Below, piece after piece: positions 1 through 5,630 of a stretch of 5,659 bases of DNA (its first letter is position 1; the number at the start of each line of letters is the position of its first letter). Origin of the DNA: Lachnospiraceae bacterium. GTDB lineage: Bacteria > Bacillota_A > Clostridia > Lachnospirales > Lachnospiraceae. The notes under the pieces were generated by a model, which made no database searches, had not been told where the DNA came from, and saw only the letters and a list, made by a program, of their open reading frames with translations. The DNA lies in the NCBI GenBank assembly GCA_031262285.1, contig JAISHZ010000296.1, positions 1-5,659 of the forward strand. The letters are read 5' to 3'. Made by a program: the position numbers and the translations under genes.

Positions 1-1975
1 CTGTAAATAATTCTTCGCTGCGGTTTACCGCCTCTGTCACCCCGTCTGTGTACATATATAAGGTGTCACCCGGATGTAAGGTGATTTCATCCTGCCTGTA
101 GGACATTTCCTCCATACCAGCCAATACAAAACACGGCTTCGTGGGTAACCATTCGAAATGATTACCGCTTCGTTTGATGAGCGGCGGGTTATGACCGGCG
201 TTGACATAGGTGAAGGTACCGGTGGGTATCTCCAAGAATCCCATAAATGCTGTTACAAACATTCCGGCCTCGTTGTTCTCACAGAGCATATCGTTGACTA
301 TTTCAAAAACTTCCTTGGGGGTTTTCCCATATTGCGCGTTATTTTTGATCAGCGTCTTAGCAATGACCATAAACAGTGCGGCGGGAACGCCTTTGCCGGA
401 AACATCCGCCATCACCACGGCAAGTTTCTCATTGTCGATCAAGAAAAAGTCATAGAAGTCACCGCCTACCTCTTTAGCCGGAAGCATGGATGCGTAAATG
501 TCAAACTCCGGGCGATCCGGAAACGCAGGGAAAATGCAGGGTAACATGGAAGCCTGAATCTGCGTAGCGACATTGAGTTCTGCGCCAATTCGCTCTTTTT
601 CGGCGGTAATCGCTGTTAAATTGGTGATATACGTTTGCAAAGAAAAGGACATATCATTAAACGCCGCCGCAAGATCGCCGATCTCATCTTCCGATACAAC
701 TGCGGCGCGATGTGAAAGGTTCCCACTGCTGATGATCCCTACATCTTTCCGCAAAGATAGGAGAGGTTCTGTTAACCTTCTGGAAAATCGATCGGATAAT
801 ATCATGACGGTAATCATGATGACGATAAACGCCGCACAAAAGATGATAATCGAAATCATAATGGCACTTCGCATACTTTCCGAAGTCTTTTGCGTATCGG
901 TACGAATAACATCACGTATTTCAAGAGCAGGTCCTATGATATCTTCCGCAGGCACATATATTGCCAGTGTCCAAGAAGCTGAGGATATCGGGGTGTAGGC
1001 GTAATAATTGCCGTCATCATTCGGCGTTACGCCAACATTCCCGCTCATAATTTCTTCGGATACGCTGTAAGCGGAAGCCGATGTATCGTTTACAATGCTT
1101 ACATATTGATCGCTATTGGGGTCTTGCTCGGGAGAGGCGATCACATCGCCGTTTGCATTGACCAAGAATGCGTAGGAATTGTCGCCTATATTGACGTCAA
1201 TGATACTATTATTCAAGTCCGTAACCAAAATATCCATGCAAACGACCCCTAAAAAGGTATCATCTTGATAGAACGGTGCGGCACAGCTAATGGTTAAACC
1301 TCGTCCGTAACTGTCCAAATAGGTGTCAGTAAAAACCGGTTGTCCTACTTGTTTCGCCAGTAAGTACCAATCCGATTCTGAGAAATTATAATATTCTTCT
1401 TCGGAATCCGTATCCCCCAAATCAGCGCGATCATCATAACTAAGTAAAAAACCTTCTTCAGTACCAATATAAATGGTCGTAATGATCTCACTATTTTCTT
1501 TGATGATAGGATCAAACACATTGACTAAATTGCCAAGGAGACCAACTTGCGGCAAAACCGTTTGAAGGGAGATGCTTTGATCCAATAAGTATCGCTGCAA
1601 CGACAGCGTACCCTTATTTTCCTTCATCGGAGGTGCTACATTGGTTAGGACAAATTGATCCGGATGGTCGTATAATGCTTCTGAATAGCGTGCAAACATA
1701 TCAACATAGCTTAAATACATCCCAAGTTTGGCATCTGCCAATTCCGCTTTTCCGGAAGCGATATCCAACAGACTTTTTTCCATCTGCTCCGTCAAGGAAT
1801 GCTCACTTTTTTGCGCGGCATGGTCACCAAGTGTTTCACTACCTAATAGCACTTCACGTTGAATGCTTAACATACTGACGATTCCGATCATGGCTGCCAG
1901 AAGCAACGCAACCAAAGAAATCATCAGTACAATCATCAGCATTTTCCGCCGTATAGATCGCTTTTTACCGGTCAT
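1..1975 (-). CDS. dCache-HAMP-PP2C (SpoIIE-type) membrane sensor serine phosphatase, C-terminus cut by window edge
   Basis: This is an open frame of 658 codons with no stop, continuing past position 1. ATG at 1975 is preceded by TAGGAGT six bases upstream. Residues 1-12 are basic, about 13-36 form TM1, and about 40-365 form an extracytoplasmic double-Cache-like sensor (GVVCMDIL strand, then SWTLAIYVP ending the second lobe). Residues 368-393 form TM2, about 390-445 a HAMP domain (TEPLLSL near 404; EDEIGDLAAAFNDM), followed by a short helix. The PP2C/SpoIIE phosphatase starts near 465 (QIQASMLP; GGDFYDF with D506; DVSGKG with D524; NAGHNPPL; YTDGVTEA with D644). These aspartates are the family's metal ligands and all are present. 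The last part of the domain, usually about 50 residues more with a DDxT motif, lies outside the window. Family role: an external ligand controls dephosphorylation of a phosphoserine on a STAS anti-anti-sigma-type protein. The ligand and target are not visible here. Confidence 0.93.
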   Translation of the reverse strand, partial: MTGKKRSIRRKMLMIVLMISLVALLLAAMIGIVSMLSIQREVLLGSETLGDHAAQKSEHSLTEQMEKSLLDIASGKAELADAKLGMYLSYVDMFARYSEALYDHPDQFVLTNVAPPMKENKGTLSLQRYLLDQSISLQTVLPQVGLLGNLVNVFDPIIKENSEIITTIYIGTEEGFLLSYDDRADLGDTDSEEEYYNFSESDWYLLAKQVGQPVFTDTYLDSYGRGLTISCAAPFYQDDTFLGVVCMDILVTDLNNSIIDVNIGDNSYAFLVNANGDVIASPEQDPNSDQYVSIVNDTSASAYSVSEEIMSGNVGVTPNDDGNYYAYTPISSASWTLAIYVPAEDIIGPALEIRDVIRTDTQKTSESMRSAIMISIIIFCAAFIVIMITVMILSDRFSRRLTEPLLSLRKDVGIISSGNLSHRAAVVSEDEIGDLAAAFNDMSFSLQTYITNLTAITAEKERIGAELNVATQIQASMLPCIFPAFPDRPEFDIYASMLPAKEVGGDFYDFFLIDNEKLAVVMADVSGKGVPAALFMVIAKTLIKNNAQYGKTPKEVFEIVNDMLCENNEAGMFVTAFMGFLEIPTGTFTYVNAGHNPPLIKRSGNHFEWLPTKPCFVLAGMEEMSYRQDEITLHPGDTLYMYTDGVTEAVNRSEELFT

Positions 1976-2002
1976 AGTAACTCCTATCTCGCAGGTGCTC
2001 AA

Positions 2003-2025
2003 CGCGCGAAGAGTATGCGCGCGCG
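2003..2025. repeat. CG-only inverted repeat in the leader of the PP2C gene
   Basis: CGCGCG at 2003-2008 can pair with CGCGCG at 2018-2023 (or 2020-2025) around a loop of about 9-11 bases. It lies about 30 bases upstream of the PP2C start codon, between the direct repeats and the ribosome binding site. There is no T-run on either side, so it does not look like an intrinsic terminator. A role in the leader RNA is possible but unproven. Confidence 0.3.
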
Positions 2026-2047
2026 ATTTCGTTGTATGTGCTTCGCT

Positions 2048-2078
2048 TGTTTATCGTGAATAGTAACTGTTTATCGTG
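2048..2078. repeat. Pair of 11-bp direct repeats, 20-bp period, upstream of the PP2C gene
   Basis: TGTTTATCGTG occurs at 2048-2058 and again, identically, at 2068-2078, so the copies are 20 bp start to start, close to two helical turns. They fill the start of the 104-base gap between the ATPase gene and the PP2C gene. The spacing suits a protein binding two sites on one DNA face. No convincing sigma-70 promoter was seen in this gap, so the PP2C gene may be read from the upstream operon promoter, with the repeats as a modulating site. The function is inference. Confidence 0.4.
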
Positions 2079-2079
2079 T

Positions 2080-3042
2080 TTATAGTACAATATGCAAATG
2101 GTTCTTCCTGCCATAATAACGGTGATTTGCTCGAAGCGCTCGTTGCTTTATCAACATAAGTCCAATTTGATCTTCATACACTCGTTCACGTAGCGGATTG
2201 CATGGCTTTCCGTCGTATTGCATACTCATGGAGATGCTATCGTTGATTCGAACTGTTAGTTGTAAAGTTTGGCAGCTTGGTTCGGATCCGATCAACACAA
2301 AGCATTCCTCGATACAGCTTTGCAGTTGAAATCCTCTTTTTCTGTCAAGTCTTTTGTCAAAGCACAATTCATCGATGATATCCCCGATCACGGTGATGCT
2401 TTGCGTTTCTATCGGTAGCCGTTCATGAATATCAAAAAGCACCGGATGCCATGACGGATACACGACATTTACACAAAATATAGAAGTCATCAGCATAATC
2501 ACAGGGATCCCCATCAGTAAGTTCCACGCCATATAGGAGACAAAGATCGTGAGGAACCCAAATCCGGATAAATAAGCGATGAAACCACACACAGCGGATA
2601 AAAATATAGATATCACTGTATAGCGAAAAAGATCGCGTGCTGTTTTTAAGGCAAGTCCACCGGTACTTTTTCTGGGTTGAAACCTTGATTTCGCTCTCTT
2701 CTGAGAGCTTCGGATCAAACCCAAACAGCGGTCAAAGCCTTTCATATACCACAACAACCACCCACCGGCGGACATGATCAGCGCTGCAATAGATTCATAA
2801 ATCACTACCGCCACATCTGCCTTGGACAATATCCCGACTGCACCGGATCCCACCAACATTCCCACTGCTCCAAAAGGTCCCCAAATCATTCCCATGGTGA
2901 GAGGCAAGAAGTTCTTAGGGCCAATGATACCCTTAAACAAAGGGAAATCACCCAAATCGAACATAAAATGCATCAAAATATAACTACATGCAGATATGAT
3001 GAGCATCCCCAAGCTTTTGCGAAAGGTCTCACTATTTTTCAT
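2080..3042 (-). CDS. Multispanning membrane protein with C-terminal RsbW-like HATPase (anti-sigma kinase type) domain
   Basis: The product is 320 aa. An in-frame ATG exists at 3093, but ATG at 3042 has an AGAAGG site six bases upstream, so 3042 is chosen; it overlaps the transporter gene's end by 11 bases. Hydrophobic segments lie near residues 11-28, 45-70, 77-100, 141-160 and 163-192. The first part, with GPKNFLPLTMGMIWGPFGA at 41-59, resembles ECF-transporter S-component-like sensor membrane domains. A basic loop lies at 101-137. Residues about 205-320 match the RsbW/SpoIIAB-type HATPase fold: IEECF with E245/E246, YDGKPCNP at 276-283 standing for the DxGxPFDP box, and IGLMLIKQ at 293-300 for the GLGLFLIKQ helix. 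The N-box Asn that binds Mg-ATP in the family appears to be Leu250, so kinase activity is uncertain. Next to a PP2C phosphatase, a partner-switching role is the natural inference. Confidence 0.8.
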   Translation of the reverse strand: MKNSETFRKSLGMLIISACSYILMHFMFDLGDFPLFKGIIGPKNFLPLTMGMIWGPFGAVGMLVGSGAVGILSKADVAVVIYESIAALIMSAGGWLLWYMKGFDRCLGLIRSSQKRAKSRFQPRKSTGGLALKTARDLFRYTVISIFLSAVCGFIAYLSGFGFLTIFVSYMAWNLLMGIPVIMLMTSIFCVNVVYPSWHPVLFDIHERLPIETQSITVIGDIIDELCFDKRLDRKRGFQLQSCIEECFVLIGSEPSCQTLQLTVRINDSISMSMQYDGKPCNPLRERVYEDQIGLMLIKQRALRANHRYYGRKNHLHIVL

Positions 3043-3952
3043 TTGGCACCTTCTTGTGTTGACGTAGTGTTGCCAAAACCGAACCGTCGGCAATCAAAAC
3101 ACCGACAATAATCACCACACAACCCACCAATTTATACGTGGTTATCGGTTCATGTGTCTCTCCTGCAAACGCAAGTATGAGAGGTGCCATGAGTAGGGTT
3201 ATGACGGTTTCCGTGGAGAAGATCAGTGCAGCATCCATCGCGCTGACATACCGCTGTGCGTAAATCTGAATCACGCAATAAAACCCACCGACAAAAATGC
3301 TGATAAACATAACACTGCTCCAAAAGGAAGTATCAGAGGGTAGTGTCATGTCTTGACCGGTGATGGCGGTTTCTGCGATCCAACCAATCAATGCGAAGAG
3401 GAAACTAAAAAACATACGTCCCATCGCCAATATAGATGGGTTTGATTTGATGGAAACATATTCAACCGTCACGATATATAGTGCAAAGAATACATCAGCC
3501 GCTAACAAAAAGAACAATCGGAAGTCCGCCAAACCCGATGGGGACAATTCCAACGCCAACGCCAGTCCGAACATGACTACAACAGTTCCGAGGATCGTCG
3601 TTTTGGATAGTTTCTTTTTCATCAAAATATATATTACAGGGATAAAAATCAAATAACCCGTCATCGCAAACGAAACAACAGCCGGATTCATGTCTGAAGA
3701 ACCGAGCAGCAAACAAATATTGAACAAAAACATTTCTATAGCAAGCAAAAAGCTTTGAAACACTTGACGTTTATTGATTCGGAAAAGCTCGCCGCAAAAC
3801 GCTGCGAAGACGATCAAAAATCCAATCAAACTCGTGACTGTCAAATAGGCAAATCGGGAAGTACTTGCTTCGATATCCGTCAAGAATATATATTGGATGC
3901 CTGTGAAAAAAGTAATCGAAAACAAGCATAATTTGGCTTCCAACTGATTCAA
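3032..3952 (-). CDS. EamA/DMT-superfamily membrane transporter
   Basis: The product is 306 aa with about ten hydrophobic segments in two homologous halves, as expected of the drug/metabolite transporter superfamily. Half one is about residues 8-134 (FAMTGYLIFIPVIYILMKKK, then a GTVVVMFGLALAL helix); half two is about 148-290 (AALIFSTETVITLLMAP, then KLVGCVVIIVGVLIADG). Each half ends in the typical 'partner helix, loop, glycine-rich helix' pattern of EamA. The start is TTG at 3952, supported by GGAGG seven bases upstream; the TTGA at 3949-3952 holds both this start and the stop of the preceding gene, so translation is probably coupled. The tail is basic and cytoplasmic. The substrate cannot be read from sequence; family members export amino acids, metabolites or drugs. 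Being sandwiched between a putative aminoacyl-transferase-like gene and a signalling ATPase suggests a membrane-related task, but this is inference. Confidence 0.87.
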   Translation of the reverse strand: MNQLEAKLCLFSITFFTGIQYIFLTDIEASTSRFAYLTVTSLIGFLIVFAAFCGELFRINKRQVFQSFLLAIEMFLFNICLLLGSSDMNPAVVSFAMTGYLIFIPVIYILMKKKLSKTTILGTVVVMFGLALALELSPSGLADFRLFFLLAADVFFALYIVTVEYVSIKSNPSILAMGRMFFSFLFALIGWIAETAITGQDMTLPSDTSFWSSVMFISIFVGGFYCVIQIYAQRYVSAMDAALIFSTETVITLLMAPLILAFAGETHEPITTYKLVGCVVIIVGVLIADGSVLATLRQHKKVPNEK

Positions 3953-4884
3953 ACCGTAACCTCCGTCAATCTATACTTTTTTAATAAAATGTCAGGTTTA
4001 TAAGATAGTTTCGCCTTACGGAGTCCCGGCACACCGAGATCTTCCTCACGGTTAATCATAGTGTACCCGCCACAGCACCTTTGAATAAGCTCTAAATTTA
4101 AAATGCGATAAATATTATCGATTTCACGGTCACCCTTTTCAATGATGACATCATAACAATCGTCAGACAGTTTCGCGCCATACGCATACCCACGCAAAAC
4201 ATCGTCTACATATAACAGGATGCCACTGAGTTTTAACTGATCAAAATGTTGAAGTCCAAGCAAAATAGCTTCATTTTCCAACTCCAATTGCACACTGTCT
4301 TCCTGTTCCAAACGCGTTTTCAACCAATATCTTTGATATACCAATGCTTCCTTGGCTGTATCGCTTGTCATTTCCTTGATCACAACCCGATTCACATAAT
4401 CACGCCAAAAAGAATTGACATCATGACGCTTAGAAGCCATCTCATTACCGGCAAGATGCGCCAATTTGTCTGCGGAGTAGATATATTCCGCATAATCACG
4501 CAGATCCTTCGCCAGAAACATACCCGGAGCAACCTTCATTACACGATTCATCATACTTTCGGTAACCGTTTCAAGCTTAACTTTCGCTCCATAACAGTGA
4601 GCATCTTCTTGTAGACGCAGAAGCGCCAACGCCAAATCACCGGTACCCATCGGCATGAAATACACACGATACTCTTCATTACATAGATTTTCCCTACAAA
4701 CAAACAACCATCCATCAGATTCACAAACACTGTAACCATATTTCACATTGAAGCAAAACATACTGACAAATGAATGTTGGCAAGAATTTTCACCAAATTT
4801 CAAACTATATTGATCAATCATTGCTTGATGGGACAAAGCTAACGGTTGAAAATCCAATTTACCTTTTTTCTCTTGCGGTAACAT
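3949..4884 (-). CDS. DUF2156 / phosphatidylglycerol lysyltransferase C-terminal domain protein
   Basis: The product is 311 aa with no membrane segment. ATG at 4884 has GAGG five bases upstream. It matches the stand-alone DUF2156 (LPG_synthase_C, double GNAT-like fold) family along its length. Signs are an N-terminal NSCQHSFVSMFCFNVKYGY block (residues 33-51), YIYSADKLAHLAGNEMASKR (134-153, corresponding to the usual 'Y-L-x-G-x-x-x-x-K-R' block), DVIIEKGDREI (245-255) and LGVPGLRKAKLSYKP (283-297), the family's strongest C-terminal signature. In MprF this domain moves lysine or alanine from aminoacyl-tRNA to phosphatidylglycerol, but MprF has a fused flippase that is absent here, and most free-standing DUF2156 proteins have no proven substrate. 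It is the first gene of the minus-strand operon, about 105 bases from a strong predicted promoter, and is joined to a transporter gene by a 4-base overlap. Confidence 0.88.
   Translation of the reverse strand: MLPQEKKGKLDFQPLALSHQAMIDQYSLKFGENSCQHSFVSMFCFNVKYGYSVCESDGWLFVCRENLCNEEYRVYFMPMGTGDLALALLRLQEDAHCYGAKVKLETVTESMMNRVMKVAPGMFLAKDLRDYAEYIYSADKLAHLAGNEMASKRHDVNSFWRDYVNRVVIKEMTSDTAKEALVYQRYWLKTRLEQEDSVQLELENEAILLGLQHFDQLKLSGILLYVDDVLRGYAYGAKLSDDCYDVIIEKGDREIDNIYRILNLELIQRCCGGYTMINREEDLGVPGLRKAKLSYKPDILLKKYRLTEVTV
3960..3964 (-). promoter_or_regulatory. Ribosome binding site that fixes the TTG start of the EamA gene
   Basis: GGAGG on the minus strand, seven bases upstream of TTG at 3952. 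No ATG or GTG in the frame has comparable support, and the site lies inside the end of the upstream gene, which fits translational coupling. Confidence 0.75.
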
Positions 4885-4995
4885 ACAAACCTCAATCCTT
4901 CCTCGTCTCTCGTTACTGTTTCACGAAACCGAGAACGTGCTTCCGCAAGAACAACCAGTTTGTGGGAGCAACCATCTTCTGCGATCATACGTATT

Positions 4996-5024
4996 ACAAT
5001 AACGGCAAGCCTCTCGAATGTCAA
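4996..5024 (-). promoter_or_regulatory. Sigma-70-type promoter of the minus-strand operon
   Basis: On the minus strand, the -35 box TTGACA (5024-5019) is a perfect consensus, followed by a 17-bp spacer and the -10 box TATTGT (5001-4996, four of six consensus bases). Transcription should start near 4989, leaving a leader of about 105 bases before the DUF2156 gene. The leader holds only a small hairpin (about 4918-4929) and purine-rich sequence near the start codon; no riboswitch was recognised. Confidence 0.7.
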
Positions 5025-5033
5025 CCATTACTA

Positions 5034-5062
5034 TTGACACACTAAAAAATTCAAGCCATAAT
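5034..5062 (+). promoter_or_regulatory. Sigma-70-type promoter of the 39-aa membrane peptide gene
   Basis: TTGACA (5034-5039), a 17-bp spacer, then CATAAT (5057-5062, five of six consensus bases). The predicted start is near 5069, giving a leader of about 59 bases. The -35 boxes of this promoter and of the divergent operon promoter form TGTCAA-N9-TTGACA (5019-5039), so the two polymerase sites are back to back and likely to influence each other. The -10 box sits within the left arm of the large inverted repeat. The transcript should begin with the 8-bp hairpin at 5068-5090. Confidence 0.72.
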
Positions 5063-5110
5063 AGGAAAAGCTTTTTATGTGTAAAAGCTTCATCGAATTA
5101 TGGCTTGAAT
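5044..5110 (-). terminator. Large inverted repeat with T6 on the minus strand: probable terminator of the SdpI-like gene
   Basis: ATTCAAGCCATAAT at 5049-5062 is exactly complementary, inverted, to 5097-5110 (14 of 14 bp). Inside lies a second stem: AAGCTTTT at 5068-5075 pairs with AAAAGCTT at 5083-5090 around a 7-base loop. Read on the minus strand the outer stem runs directly into TTTTTT (5049-5044), the layout of a factor-independent terminator. The only minus-strand gene upstream is the SdpI-like one, so its mRNA would end here after crossing the whole small peptide gene in antisense. On the plus strand there is no T-run, and the left arm holds the small gene's -10 box. The stem is AT-rich (5 of 14 GC), so strength is uncertain; it could also be an operator. 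Confidence 0.6.
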
Positions 5111-5127
5111 CTAGAAAGGAGTAACAT

Positions 5128-5247
5128 ATGGAATTAATCATATTAGGAGGCGGCTTACTCATCATCATTTTTGCGGTTATCGTAGCCGTCGTCTCTGCAG
5201 TGGTATCCGCAGTAGCAGCAGAAACAGACACAAGTCCAGAGGATTAA
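5128..5247 (+). CDS. 39-aa hydrophobic single-helix membrane peptide, undescribed
   Basis: I do not recognise this protein as a named family. ATG at 5128 has AAAGGAG (5115-5121) six bases upstream and a near-consensus promoter, so expression signals are better than for most larger genes here. The order is: a short start with one acid (MELII), GGG at residues 7-9, an unbroken Ile/Val/Ala helix to about residue 31, then the acidic tail ETDTSPED. There are no Lys, Arg or His residues, so it is not a classical signal peptide, and orientation by positive charge is undefined. Ala at 16, 20, 24 and 28, with Ser at 23 and 27, makes a small-xxx-small ridge typical of tightly packed or self-associating helices. 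Its stop overlaps the stop of a convergent SdpI-family gene. It could be a toxin, a peptide signal, or a small regulator of a membrane protein. Confidence 0.72.
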   Translation: MELIILGGGLLIIIFAVIVAVVSAVVSAVAAETDTSPED

Positions 5248-5630
5248 GTCTTCTTTTGCTTTCGCACTCCATCGTTATCAAAGATCATTCTCAATCTTGC
5301 TTCGGTGATCATGACCCCGATTCCGAGAAGTACTAATTGGAAACACATTTCAAGCAGAAAAAACGCATGAGCTGCGCTTTCTTGCTGATTCAGAAAATGA
5401 TCTACTGTACATATTGCCACGATTAATTGTATGATGCCAATTAGGATGGATATTTTTCCAAAGATATTATGTGCTGTTTTCCAAGTATCCTTATTTTGTT
5501 TTGCCATCCCGGTCTTGTAGCCTGAGAATCCGATCGTTTTTGGGGGATGGTTGATATAGATAACCCCACAGAGTATAAATATTATCGGGATAGCATAGAC
5601 AATAATGATTTCTATTAATGGATTATACAT
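5244..5630 (-). CDS. SdpI-family small membrane protein (immunity/signal-receptor family)
   Basis: The product is 128 aa from ATG 5630. An ATG at 5636 is in frame (130 aa), but GAGAGG at 5639-5644 is only two bases from it and eight from 5630, so 5630 is preferred. Three hydrophobic segments are visible (about residues 3-25, 59-77 and 90-109). Between the first and second lies the SdpI-type signature: IGFSGYKTGMAKQNKDTWKT, matching the family's 'GYRT..s......W..a' pattern with Lys for Arg. The C-terminus is basic (RKQKKT). Bacillus subtilis SdpI gives immunity to the SdpC toxin and acts as a signal receptor; it is longer, and short single-domain members like this one are widespread with mostly unknown roles. 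The gene converges on the 39-aa peptide gene, sharing TTAA between their stop codons. Its promoter lies beyond the right edge. Confidence 0.8.
   Translation of the reverse strand: MYNPLIEIIIVYAIPIIFILCGVIYINHPPKTIGFSGYKTGMAKQNKDTWKTAHNIFGKISILIGIIQLIVAICTVDHFLNQQESAAHAFFLLEMCFQLVLLGIGVMITEARLRMIFDNDGVRKQKKT

Noticed and set aside
158..998. Plus-strand open frames of 81-141 codons (158-544, 210-455, 573-998)
   Set aside because: They lie opposite the PP2C gene, have no ribosome binding sites or recognisable domains, and the minus strand gives continuous, motif-rich protein.
1633..2063. Plus-strand open frames at 1633-1878 and 1863-2063
   Set aside because: Antisense to the sensor region and first membrane helix of the PP2C gene; composition looks like a reverse-frame reading.
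3360..3716. Frames of 98 (plus) and 73 (minus) codons inside the EamA gene
   Set aside because: Fully inside a convincing transporter gene, with no supporting signals.
4246..4739. Frames of 122 (plus) and 62 (minus) codons inside the DUF2156 gene
   Set aside because: Overlap a gene with strong family motifs and have no family resemblance themselves.
4885..4990. Riboswitch or T-box in the operon leader
   Set aside because: Only a small hairpin and no terminator/antiterminator or recognisable aptamer core.
4839..5024. 61-codon minus-strand frame running from the promoter into the DUF2156 gene
   Set aside because: Its TTG start is the -35 box itself, so it would not be transcribed whole; it has no ribosome binding site and is out of frame with the downstream gene.
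5049..5110. Invertible (phase-variable) promoter flanked by 14-bp inverted repeats
   Set aside because: The -35 box lies outside and the -10 box inside an arm, so inversion of the 34-bp centre would leave the promoter unchanged; no recombinase gene is seen.
5128..5215. Classical secretion signal with cleavage after Ala-Val-Ala of the 39-aa peptide
   Set aside because: The N-terminus has a Glu and no basic residue, unlike signal peptides; a small-residue site exists near 28-31, but processing cannot be claimed.
5031..5231. 66-codon minus-strand frame opposite the 39-aa peptide gene
   Set aside because: Low-complexity reverse reading of the peptide gene, with no ribosome binding site and running into the palindrome.
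5541..5570. GGGG/CCCC inverted sequence in the SdpI-like gene as a plus-strand terminator for the peptide mRNA
   Set aside because: The spacer is long and no T-run follows on the plus strand.
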